64,000 nt of DNA. Source: Methanomassiliicoccales archaeon. GTDB lineage: Archaea; Thermoplasmatota; Thermoplasmata; RBG-16-68-12; SOIM01. Below, in pieces: positions 57,785 to 64,000 of this stretch. Both the position numbers and the translations under genes were made by a program. The stretch lies in NCBI GenBank assembly GCA_004377185.1, contig SOIM01000012.1, positions 62,001-126,000 on the forward strand. The letters run 5' to 3'. Below the pieces are notes generated by a model. The model made no database searches. It was not told the origin of the DNA and worked only from the letters and a program-made list of their open reading frames with translations. Position 1 is the first letter of the stretch; every line of letters begins with the position of its first letter.

Positions 57785-60409
57785 CTACTCTTCAGGCGGA
57801 GGTGGGGACTCCACTTCCACGCTCCCGATCCCTTCGACCTCTGGCTTAGGCCGTCCCATGACAAACATAGAAATCAGTATGATGATCATGAGAACGATGA
57901 CCACTATCACCAGAATCGGTGTGAGGTCCTCTACCTTGGGTGGTATTGCCTCTTCGTAGTCAGGAATCCCATCACCATCTGCGTCGACGTCAGCGTTGTC
58001 GCCTACGCCATCGTTGTCCGTGTCTATGTATTCGAATGGGTTGAGCGGGAATCTGTCTGAGGTGTTTGGAACTCCATCTCCGTCCCAGTCATCGTCAGCA
58101 TTGTCTCCCGTTCCATCGCCATCCGTGTCCTTCCACTCCTGGTCGTCCTTCGGAAATGCATCCTGGAAATCGAGAACTCCGTCACCATCGTCGTCCGGAT
58201 CGGAATTGTCACCTATCCCGTCGCCATCCGTGTCCTCCCATTCACTGGGATTCTTCGGGAATTCATCCATGGTATCGACAACTCCATCATTGTCATCATC
58301 CAGGTCCGCGTTGTCACCAATTCCATCACCATCGGTGTCATCCGTTTCGGTCGGATCGTACGGGAAGGCATCGTCCTCGTCCAAGACGCCGTCCCCATCA
58401 TCGTCTGTGTCCAGGTTGTCCCCGATGCCGTCACCATCGAAATCCTGGTATTCATCTGGATTCTTTGGGAACTCGTCTTCGGCATCATCTATTCCGTCGT
58501 TGTCATCGTCCGTATCAGTCTCGTCCCCAACTCCGTCCCCATCAGTGTCCGTCCACTCGGTGTAATCCTTCGGGAAGTCGTCATCTTCATCGAGAACTTC
58601 ATCATTGTCATCATCGTCATCGAGGTTATCTCCAATGCCGTCACCATCAGTGTCCTGATACTCATTCGGATTCTTCGGGAAAGCGTCCTCTCCATCAGGA
58701 ACTCCATCGTCATCATCATCCAGGTCCGCGTTGTCACCAATTCCATCGCCGTCGGTATCTTCCCACTCGTTCGGGTCCTTCGGGAAGGCATCGTTCTCAT
58801 CCGGAATACCGTCATTGTCATCATCCATGTCCGTGTTGTCGCCAATGCCGTCTCCGTCGGTGTCTTCGTACTCAAAGGGATTCCTCGGGAAATCGTCCTC
58901 TATATCAGGAACCCCATCGTCATCGTCATCCAAATCCGCGTTGTCTCCCACGCCATCTCCGTCGGTGTCAACCCATTCGGAAGGATCAAGTGGGAATTCG
59001 TCCATGATATCCGGGACTCCATCATTGTCGTCATCGTAATCACTCTGGTCGCCTGTTCCATCACCATCGGTGTCAAAATCAGGAGAATTCGCAACCGCAA
59101 TCGTCCAGGGAGACTCGTTGGGAACGAAATCCTCTGCAGAAATCCGGTAGAAGTAGGTCAGCCCATTGACGACTTCAGTGTCTGCATAATACTCTGTCCA
59201 GGCACGTACTTGAGTAAGTCGAGCGTAGGTTATGGCATCCATACTTCTGTAGATGTTGTAGAATGTGAGGTCTGCCTCAGGGTTCCGGTCCCAGGACACG
59301 TTGAGCGCATTACCCGTCGCAACCAAATCAACGGAAAGACCAGTGGGGGTTCCTGGAGCGATGGTGTCAACAACTGTCACGAACTTAGTGGCGTTGTTGT
59401 TCGTAGTATCGTTCTCGAAGGGGAATGGAACTGCCTCGACGGTGAGATTGTAGAGACCGTTGATCATCGGTGTCCAAGGGAAGTTCACGAATGTGGAGTT
59501 CTTCGATCCCAGACTGGGTATTAGATATGTGTCCACGAAGCTCTGGTTTATGTAGAAATTCACAACGATGCTAATTTCTTCGTTCAGGCCCACGTTCTGG
59601 ATTGTCGCATTGACGGTTACAGGCTCGGTTCTTTCAAGGACATCAGGGATATTAATCGCAGCAACCGTGATATCATGCTCAAATAATATGGGCATGTAGA
59701 AAATGAAGTTCTCCAGGACGGGTGAGTACCCTCGATCATACGCCCATTCAAGCGTTTGCATGGTCGCTATTACGACTCCAGCTCCGAAGTAGATTTCAAC
59801 GGCCGCGGGGTCACCCGATACTGGGTCAGAGATGAGAACATCATAGGGCGACGCGATGTTCCTGACAAACCCATGTGAGGCGGAGTTCCATCCATCCAGC
59901 TCTGCGTCCGTTATCAAATTCGGTATGTTGAAGATATCGTGAAGCGGGTCCTCAATCGCCACGTCATTAAACATGTCCTCCTCGGAAGTAAAACCTCCAG
60001 GCATGATAAGTCCGGACCAATCATCGCTGCTCCAGACTGCCATGTGCATCTCAAACACCCCTCCACCAGAAATGAACGCCTCGAACCAAGCTTTGTTGTT
60101 TTCAATGGCCTGGTAGAAGGAGTAGGGTTGTTGTGAGGCAGTCAACACTTTCTCATAGTTCGCCAGATTGACAGAGCCAAAGTCGGCCGAGCTGTAGGTA
60201 TCAAAAGGAATTCCGTATGCATTCATTGCGTCTTCATTACTCGTTGTGCCCCATGGGTCCCTGTCTTCGAAGTACGCGACCTTCGTTGGTGGGTCGGCGC
60301 TCACAGTGGTTGGCATGACCACAAAACAAGCACCGAAAAGGGCGAACAGTAGTAGGACAACGAACATTCTTTTAGCAAGCCCACTAAGTCTTCTTCCAAA
60401 CCTCAACAT
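57785..60409 (-). CDS. TSP3-repeat surface protein with GATase-like, CARDB and Fn3 domains
   Basis: The 874-residue protein starts with a signal peptide (RMFVVLLLFALFGACFVVM). Residues ~40-240 look like a class I glutamine-amidotransferase/ThuA-like fold (VAYFEDRDP, ISGGGVFEMHM, GAGVVIATMQTLEW). CARDB-like (~245-345) and fibronectin-III-like (~350-440) domains follow. Eleven thrombospondin-3-type calcium repeats of about 35 residues cover ~450-830 (DTDGDGIGDNADLDDDNDG). One membrane helix (LVIVVIVLMIIILISMFVMG) and a short cytoplasmic tail end the protein. The ATG lies 7 nt after GGAGG. The calcium repeats probably form a rigid stalk. Confidence 0.87.
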   Translation of the reverse strand: MLRFGRRLSGLAKRMFVVLLLFALFGACFVVMPTTVSADPPTKVAYFEDRDPWGTTSNEDAMNAYGIPFDTYSSADFGSVNLANYEKVLTASQQPYSFYQAIENNKAWFEAFISGGGVFEMHMAVWSSDDWSGLIMPGGFTSEEDMFNDVAIEDPLHDIFNIPNLITDAELDGWNSASHGFVRNIASPYDVLISDPVSGDPAAVEIYFGAGVVIATMQTLEWAYDRGYSPVLENFIFYMPILFEHDITVAAINIPDVLERTEPVTVNATIQNVGLNEEISIVVNFYINQSFVDTYLIPSLGSKNSTFVNFPWTPMINGLYNLTVEAVPFPFENDTTNNNATKFVTVVDTIAPGTPTGLSVDLVATGNALNVSWDRNPEADLTFYNIYRSMDAITYARLTQVRAWTEYYADTEVVNGLTYFYRISAEDFVPNESPWTIAVANSPDFDTDGDGTGDQSDYDDDNDGVPDIMDEFPLDPSEWVDTDGDGVGDNADLDDDDDGVPDIEDDFPRNPFEYEDTDGDGIGDNTDMDDDNDGIPDENDAFPKDPNEWEDTDGDGIGDNADLDDDDDGVPDGEDAFPKNPNEYQDTDGDGIGDNLDDDDDNDEVLDEDDDFPKDYTEWTDTDGDGVGDETDTDDDNDGIDDAEDEFPKNPDEYQDFDGDGIGDNLDTDDDGDGVLDEDDAFPYDPTETDDTDGDGIGDNADLDDDNDGVVDTMDEFPKNPSEWEDTDGDGIGDNSDPDDDGDGVLDFQDAFPKDDQEWKDTDGDGTGDNADDDWDGDGVPNTSDRFPLNPFEYIDTDNDGVGDNADVDADGDGIPDYEEAIPPKVEDLTPILVIVVIVLMIIILISMFVMGRPKPEVEGIGSVEVESPPPPEE
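57945..59085 (-). repeat. eleven tandem ~105-bp repeats coding for TSP3 calcium motifs
   Basis: The repeats show as recurring CCATCACCATCGGTGTC-like and CATCATCATCC-like blocks about every 105 bp on the plus strand. They are all in frame inside the TSP3 gene. Units differ by several bases, so this is an old array. Confidence 0.85.
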
Positions 60410-60845
60410 ACATAATCCTCCGCTCTAGGCAGTCCTTTCCAGACTCCCCATCTAACGGCAGGATAGAGAAAGTCTGATTTAAGATTGTCGATGGTATTCT
60501 AAGAAGGAATAATGAGTGCTCGAACGAGTATCTTTCAAGTCGGAGGTCTTGATCCCACCTCCTAGGTGGTCTAAGCATCCATATTCTTCTTAGGTTGAGC
60601 GGGATGGATTTTGACACGACTTCTGGGAACCGAACGTTATTGGAGATGGCTCACACCCATACAGCTTCAAGGTAATTTCGCAATAAGGAAACCGTGTTGA
60701 CGTTGTTGAGAGTAATGAACAAGATCTGTTTCCTATTCCTAACCGATGCCAGAAACGGAAATCGCTCAGGACTCTTATCAGATGAGAAAACCAGTGGCGA
60801 AAGTCTTTTATGTCATCGGGAAGTGTTAACTCTTTGTGAGGAAAA
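60410..60845. other. 436-bp intergenic region
   Basis: No convincing gene was found. A GGAGG for the TSP3 gene lies close to 60420. The palindrome CCACCT-CCT-AGGTGG is near 60555-60575. At the right end a TATA element (CTTTTATGTC, about 60805-60814) precedes the zinc-ribbon gene. Confidence 0.5.
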
Positions 60846-61106
60846 ATGCGTTGCGAAAACTGTGGTAAGGAGCTTTCCCTCGAGGCTCAGTTTTGTCCAT
60901 ATTGTGGAGCCCAAGTAGGGACAGTAACCAAGACGGTAGGCGTGATAGAGGAGGCTGGAAAAAAGACCGTCGACCTTGGAAAGAAAGCGGTTGAGAAGGG
61001 GAAACCTGTTCTCAAGGGTGCGGCCCGTATAACGGGAAAAGCTCTAGGCAAGCTCGGCTCTGCGACTAAGAAAGCTGGGGAGAAACTCAAGAAAACGGGC
61101 GAATAG
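60846..61106 (+). CDS. small zinc-ribbon protein with basic amphipathic tail
   Basis: The 86-residue protein begins with a zinc ribbon (CENCGKELSLEAQFCPYCG) followed by about 60 residues rich in Lys, Gly and Ala (VDLGKKAVEKGKPVLKGAARITGKALGKLGSATKKAGEKLKKTGE). The tail could form a long amphipathic helix. A TATA box about 35 bp upstream supports expression. The function is unknown; membrane-surface or nucleic-acid binding are possibilities. Confidence 0.78.
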   Translation: MRCENCGKELSLEAQFCPYCGAQVGTVTKTVGVIEEAGKKTVDLGKKAVEKGKPVLKGAARITGKALGKLGSATKKAGEKLKKTGE

Positions 61107-61234
61107 TCGAAAGTTGTTGGCCACTCGGAGTGTCAAAAGGCCGCTATGAGATTAAGGGAACTGTAGCTGAGAAGACGTTCAGACTTCTCATCGAATTACT
61201 ATGAAGAAAAGAATGAGAATCGAATTGTCAGATG

Positions 61235-61789
61235 TCACACGTATTTGTCGAGTCTCGTTTCCAATCGAAACGTCAATTTACGTTGTTTTGCCCAAGGACA
61301 CTTTTCCTTCATGGGGCAGTCTTTGCATCCATGAACTCTGGAAAACAAAGGAACAAGAACAAAACCAACGATGAAAAAGGACAATACCAGAAGCAAGTAG
61401 TAGAGGGTAAAATTCCCCAATAGTAGAATGACACCTCCAAGCAAAGGAAATATCCATATCAAAGAGAAGACTGGTATGTAGGTCTTGAACATTCTTGGAA
61501 ATTGGGAGGGGTCCCCTTTCTTGAAGAATCTAGAGGATATCGTCCCATAGCCGCATGGGCAACATCTCTTGTCATACGAAGGACAATGAGAGCATATCAG
61601 TGTCCAAAAGAGGACGATTCCTATGATACAGAAGAAGAGGTACAAAACACCGAACAACACCCAAAGGTGAAACAGTATTACCGATCCAAGGGCGTAGGTC
61701 AACATCCCGGGAATGTTGTTCAACAAGGCTTCTTTTCTCGTATATTCGATGGAAACCCGATTTGATGCAGCTTCATGTGCTTCATTCAT
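61235..61789 (-). CDS. cysteine-rich four-helix membrane protein
   Basis: The 184-residue protein has four predicted membrane helices arranged in two pairs. After the first pair comes a Cys-rich loop (CSHCPSYDKRCCPCGYG), and the tail has a second cluster (CKDCPMKEKCPW). The Cys pattern suggests metal or cluster binding on the cytoplasmic side. No family name can be given safely. A TATA-like GAATAAATCC on the minus strand near 61822-61832 supports the ATG at 61789. Local base composition is more AT-rich than in neighbouring housekeeping genes. Confidence 0.75.
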   Translation of the reverse strand: MNEAHEAASNRVSIEYTRKEALLNNIPGMLTYALGSVILFHLWVLFGVLYLFFCIIGIVLFWTLICSHCPSYDKRCCPCGYGTISSRFFKKGDPSQFPRMFKTYIPVFSLIWIFPLLGGVILLLGNFTLYYLLLVLSFFIVGFVLVPLFSRVHGCKDCPMKEKCPWAKQRKLTFRLETRLDKYV

Positions 61790-61839
61790 TTAGGTTCGTA
61801 GACAGATGGCTTCAAAGGGATTTATTCTTTGGGAGATAT

Positions 61840-61895
61840 CCCTCCTAAATGTGACAAAGATGAAGGAGGGCTGGGAGTGTGATTTGTGGTGCAAA
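61840..61895. other. two hairpin-forming sequences in an intergenic region
   Basis: CCCTCCT (61840-61846) can pair with AGGAGGG (61864-61870), and GATTTG with CAAATC around 61879-61895. They lie between the Cys-rich membrane gene and a small minus-strand gene. No known RNA family is recognised. Confidence 0.3.
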
Positions 61896-61925
61896 TCGTG
61901 AACCCGTATGAAGCCCCCTTCCTTC

Positions 61926-62102
61926 CTAGTTCCCCCAAAGGATCTTGCCGTTCATTTTCCTTATCTTCTCAAAAAGTGAGGAGAATATTTGAGACATTTC
62001 TGGCAACTTGCCCAAAATACCACTATCGATTGAAGTGGCAATGTACCAGTTAGGATTTCCGCTTGTGTTAGGAACATCAAATTTTGGCACCGCTAGATTC
62101 AT
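61926..62102 (-). CDS. small hypothetical protein, 58 residues
   Basis: A frame from ATG 62102, preceded at 5 nt by AAGGAG, encodes MNLAVPKFDV...NPNWYIATSIDSGILGKLPEMSQIF and ends KILWGN. The Shine-Dalgarno match and its place behind the DUF5320-like gene on the same strand are the only support. No family is recognised. Confidence 0.4.
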   Translation of the reverse strand: MNLAVPKFDVPNTSGNPNWYIATSIDSGILGKLPEMSQIFSSLFEKIRKMNGKILWGN

Positions 62103-62231
62103 GTTTTCTCCTTGCGGGGCCATGAGCTGGGAAAAGAACTCTCAGGTCATTTTGAGAAGGTGGAAGTCCCAACTGAATAGGGGGAAGCCGGAGAGGCCCA
62201 CAAATTGAAGGCAGTGGGAAAAATGCTCGAG

Positions 62232-62417
62232 CTATCCTCTCAACTCTTTGATTTTTTGCTCCACTCCCTGAATTTCCTTTTCCAATTCCTTCTTGTATTT
62301 CTCCAACATCTCTATTTCTTCTTCTTTACTGAGGAAGAATCGATGCCTTGGAGTGTACCAACAACACCTGTATGGTACGCAGGTGCATCTTCCATTGTTT
62401 GTCGGTTCGCAACACAT
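62232..62417 (-). CDS. small DUF5320-like protein
   Basis: The 61-residue protein has a Cys-rich N terminus (MCCEPTNNGRCTC, CC) followed by RHRFFLSKEEEIEMLEKYKKEL and a coiled coil ending IKELRG. This layout, a short metal-binding-like head and the phrase R-F-x-S-K-E-E-x-I-E-x-L-E-x-Y, is that of the DUF5320 family, which is common in anaerobic archaea and bacteria. The ATG follows GAGGTGA. The gene is divergent from an HxlR regulator, and the proposed operator lies 15 bp upstream of its start. Confidence 0.75.
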   Translation of the reverse strand: MCCEPTNNGRCTCVPYRCCWYTPRHRFFLSKEEEIEMLEKYKKELEKEIQGVEQKIKELRG

Positions 62418-62431
62418 ATTCTCACCTCGAA

Positions 62432-62470
62432 ATACCTACGAGAGATAGGTATAGTTTCAAGAGTAGGTAT
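62432..62470. promoter_or_regulatory. operator: inverted repeat ATACCTA-N7-TAGGTAT plus third half-site
   Basis: A perfect inverted repeat (62432-62438 and 62446-62452) is followed by another TAGGTAT at 62464-62470, 18 bp from the previous half-site. It lies between the DUF5320-like gene and the HxlR gene. HxlR proteins commonly bind such sites next to their own gene, so self-control of both genes is likely. Confidence 0.6.
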
Positions 62471-62536
62471 AGAATGAGAAGTATTAAAACTTAGAAGTTT
62501 ATACTGATTTACCAAGTATCATCCAGGTGACGTAGC

Positions 62537-62884
62537 ATGGAAGAAGAAAGCAATTGCAGGGAAAACGAGGAATGCCTCTGTCCCATTCGAGGAATAATAA
62601 ACGTGGTAAGTAGGAAATGGGCAATATGCATAGTGAGTCAGTTGCAAAGCAAGAATCCTCTGAGATATAGCGAGATTAAGGCCACGCTAAGAGAAATAAG
62701 TCCCAAGGCTCTCTCAGATACCCTTAGAAAGCTAAGAGAAGAAGGCCTGGTCGAAAGAAGCGTGTACCCAGAAACTCCTCCTCGCGTCGAATATTCACTG
62801 ACGAGTGAAGGAAAGGAATTGAAGACCGCCTTGGCGCCTTTGGTCAAATGGGTACGGGAAAAAACGAAGAGATCTGATGTTTGA
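62537..62884 (+). CDS. HxlR-family transcriptional regulator
   Basis: The 115-residue winged-helix protein matches the HxlR family: CPIRGIINVVSRKWAICIVSQL, LRYSEIKATLREISPKALSDTLRKLREEGLVERSVYPETPPRVEYSLTSEG-type wing. It carries three Cys near the N terminus (CRENEECLCP); in related proteins Cys in this region can sense redox or electrophiles. TATA-like elements lie at about 62481-62490 and 62497-62505. It probably controls itself and the divergent DUF5320-like gene. Confidence 0.88.
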   Translation: MEEESNCRENEECLCPIRGIINVVSRKWAICIVSQLQSKNPLRYSEIKATLREISPKALSDTLRKLREEGLVERSVYPETPPRVEYSLTSEGKELKTALAPLVKWVREKTKRSDV

Positions 62885-62971
62885 CACATTCACATGCTTG
62901 GGATGAGCGCTTTTCTGTTCGTTTGCAGGAGTGCGCCTATTGTGGAGGATTTTGTCTGAGCAGTATTTTGA

Positions 62972-63056
62972 TGCGAGGGCGAGGATTTGAACCCCGGGAC
63001 CACTTCTGGAACAGATCTTGAGTCTGTCGCCTTTGACCAGTCTTGGCTACCCTCGC
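62972..63056 (-). tRNA. tRNA-Leu(CAA)
   Basis: An 85-nt type II tRNA with a long variable arm and no intron. The acceptor stem is GCGAGGG/CCCTCGC, the anticodon stem ACAGA/TCTGT with loop CTCAAGA (anticodon CAA), and the T-loop TTCAAAT. A minus-strand TATA element (TTATTATAGCC, about 63080-63090) lies upstream. Confidence 0.95.
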
Positions 63057-63182
63057 GTCCTACGTTGAATGTAAATTGGCTATAATAAGATTATCAGGTG
63101 AAGCATAGCCAGACCCCCTTCCGGCCACCAAATGACCGAAAAGAGAGAAAAGTTTGAATCTCACTAGGGCATTATCTGTACG

Positions 63183-63572
63183 ATGCCCGACTATCGCGTC
63201 CCGAAAAACGAGCAGATCCTAGACGCGCTGAAGAGCATTTTCCTTAGGAGGAGGACGGTAAGTTCCCAGAGGGAGCTCAAGAAGCTCGTCGAGAAGGAAC
63301 TGCGGTCCGATGAGGAATTCAAGGTGGGTGAGCAGCGATTGAGGCACATCGTATTGGACTCCGGTCTATTGGACGTGGACATCCATTGCAGGGAAAGCCT
63401 GGAGAAGAGGCACCTTTCGAAATGCCCTGTCTGCGAATCCAAATTGAAGAAGGTGAGGAACCTAACGGTCTTCGGAGGTACGGTCACGCTAGGCTTCAAA
63501 TGCCCCAGGTGCGCCTATTGGAGCGGGCTGAGGAAAAGAGTTCCCATGCGGTACGTTTTCACGAGGAGATAG
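63183..63572 (+). CDS. conserved archaeal zinc-ribbon protein
   Basis: The 129-residue protein has an N-terminal helical part (NEQILDALKSIFLRRRTVSSQRELKKLVEKEL), a winged-helix-like centre (EQRLRHIVLDSGLLDVDIH) and a C-terminal zinc ribbon (CPVCESK...CPRCAYW). It is probably a nucleic-acid-binding protein. The next gene starts one base after its stop (TAG then C, TTG), so the two are co-transcribed. The neighbour suggests an RNA-processing role, which is inference. Confidence 0.78.
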   Translation: MPDYRVPKNEQILDALKSIFLRRRTVSSQRELKKLVEKELRSDEEFKVGEQRLRHIVLDSGLLDVDIHCRESLEKRHLSKCPVCESKLKKVRNLTVFGGTVTLGFKCPRCAYWSGLRKRVPMRYVFTRR

Positions 63573-63573
63573 C

Positions 63574-64000
63574 TTGGAGGTCTTTCTGGAGAATGGGATA
63601 CACGTCAGAGATGGGATAAGAGAAGTCGTCCTGGACCCGAGGAGGCACACGCAGGCGGCCATTGTGAGCCATGCCCATCTGGACCACCTGATACCTGGAG
63701 CGCTAATGACTCCAGAGACCCTTGAGATCATGAAGGTCAGGACAGGTCTGTCAAACGGGACACGCCTAGGCTACAATGAAGAGAGAGAATTCAGCGGCCT
63801 CACCGTCTCATTCAGGGAAGCTGGACACGTGTTCGGGTCTGCTATGGTGAGAATAGGGGACGTTCTATACACGGGGGATGTGAACCCGGAGGGCGGACTG
63901 ACCTGCGGACAAGCTAGAGGAGAGAAGTGCGACATCCTGATTATTGAGTCCACTTACGGGAAGCCCGGTTTCTGTTTTCCTCCAAAGAAGGAGATTGAGG
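63574..64000 (+). CDS. metallo-beta-lactamase-fold RNA-processing exonuclease-like protein (3' end outside window)
   Basis: The first 142 residues are visible. They contain the metal motif SHAHLDHLIPGAL (HxHxDH), then EAGHVFGSAMV and YTGDVNPEGG, with a later IIESTYGKP. This matches the family of archaeal mRNA 3'-end-processing-like exonucleases related to YSH1/CPSF73. The TTG at 63574 follows GAGGAG by 5-6 nt and is two bases from the previous stop. The gene continues past the window edge. Confidence 0.82.
   Translation, partial: MEVFLENGIHVRDGIREVVLDPRRHTQAAIVSHAHLDHLIPGALMTPETLEIMKVRTGLSNGTRLGYNEEREFSGLTVSFREAGHVFGSAMVRIGDVLYTGDVNPEGGLTCGQARGEKCDILIIESTYGKPGFCFPPKKEIE

Noticed and set aside
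57990-59040. Long open frames on the plus strand and in a second minus frame across the TSP3 region
   Set aside because: They encode only His/Arg/Pro/Ser-rich low complexity created by the GAT/GAC repeats of the real gene in another frame.
57945-59085. Regular ~105-bp repeats that could suggest a CRISPR-like array
   Set aside because: The units are degenerate, all in frame and code for TSP3 calcium motifs; there are no identical repeats with unique spacers and no cas genes.
62008-62208. 66-residue plus-strand frame opposite the 58-residue gene
   Set aside because: No promoter or Shine-Dalgarno and no protein-like features; the minus-strand frame has the better start signal.
62885-63060. tRNA-Leu as an attachment site of an integrated element covering the AT-richer region to its left
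   Set aside because: No second copy of the tRNA 3' end, no integrase and no phage or plasmid genes were found.

Overview
The window is archaeal, most likely from a Thermoplasmatota-type euryarchaeon (inference). The sequence shows PCNA, transcription factor S, SRP54, archaeal-type S-adenosylmethionine synthetase, archaeal Elp3, 3-phosphoglycerate kinase and archaeal GlyRS. TATA boxes lie about 25 bp upstream of probable starts, many of which look leaderless. Two tRNA genes carry introns at position 37/38, and GTG and TTG starts are common. DUF835 domains, CARDB/PKD surface proteins and many small zinc ribbons fit the same group. There are no rRNA genes, insertion sequences, integrases or CRISPR arrays.

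Layout. 0-9.4 kb: a very long helical-repeat protein with a RING-like finger, histidine ammonia-lyase, RNase Z, S-adenosylmethionine synthetase and a coiled-coil protein. 9.4-15.2 kb: a PKD/propeller surface protein, a membrane-anchored thioredoxin-fold protein and SRP54. 15.3-20.5 kb: an ABC importer operon (double permease with an inserted Fn3 region, two ATPases, a PhoU-like protein). 20.5-23.4 kb: PCNA, TFS, a membrane protein with a histone H1-like tail, a Nudix hydrolase, tRNA-Tyr and tRNA-Phe. 23.7-30.2 kb: an archaeal type IV pilus/Tad-like operon with a pilin-like protein, two complete secretion ATPases and two TadC-like membrane proteins. 30.2-41.6 kb: a giant CARDB membrane protein with a cytoplasmic zinc-ribbon tail, two further zinc-ribbon proteins, a KaiC-like ATPase and a protein joining a bacterial-type DnaA AAA+ module to DUF835. 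41.7-48.1 kb: pgk, a second PKD/propeller protein, thioredoxin, tRNA-Thr, thiC and two small uncertain genes. 48.2-52.4 kb: an amidohydrolase, CBS protein, GlyRS and asparagine-synthetase-like operon. 52.5-57.7 kb: a TPR protein, a stand-alone DUF835 protein, a Ras-like GTPase, Elp3 and a three-gene wHTH operon. 57.8-64 kb: a TSP3-repeat surface protein, small zinc-ribbon and membrane proteins, an HxlR regulator with a clear operator, tRNA-Leu and the start of an RNA-processing metallo-beta-lactamase gene.

Themes. Housekeeping genes for replication, transcription, translation and protein targeting are interleaved with an unusual number of multidomain surface or signalling proteins. The same modules recur in several genes: zinc ribbons, roughly 65-residue helical hairpins, DUF835, CARDB, PKD and TSP3. 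The most unusual single gene is the DnaA-DUF835 fusion at 39.5-41.6 kb. It keeps essentially every AAA+ motif of bacterial DnaA but has no DnaA-box-binding domain.
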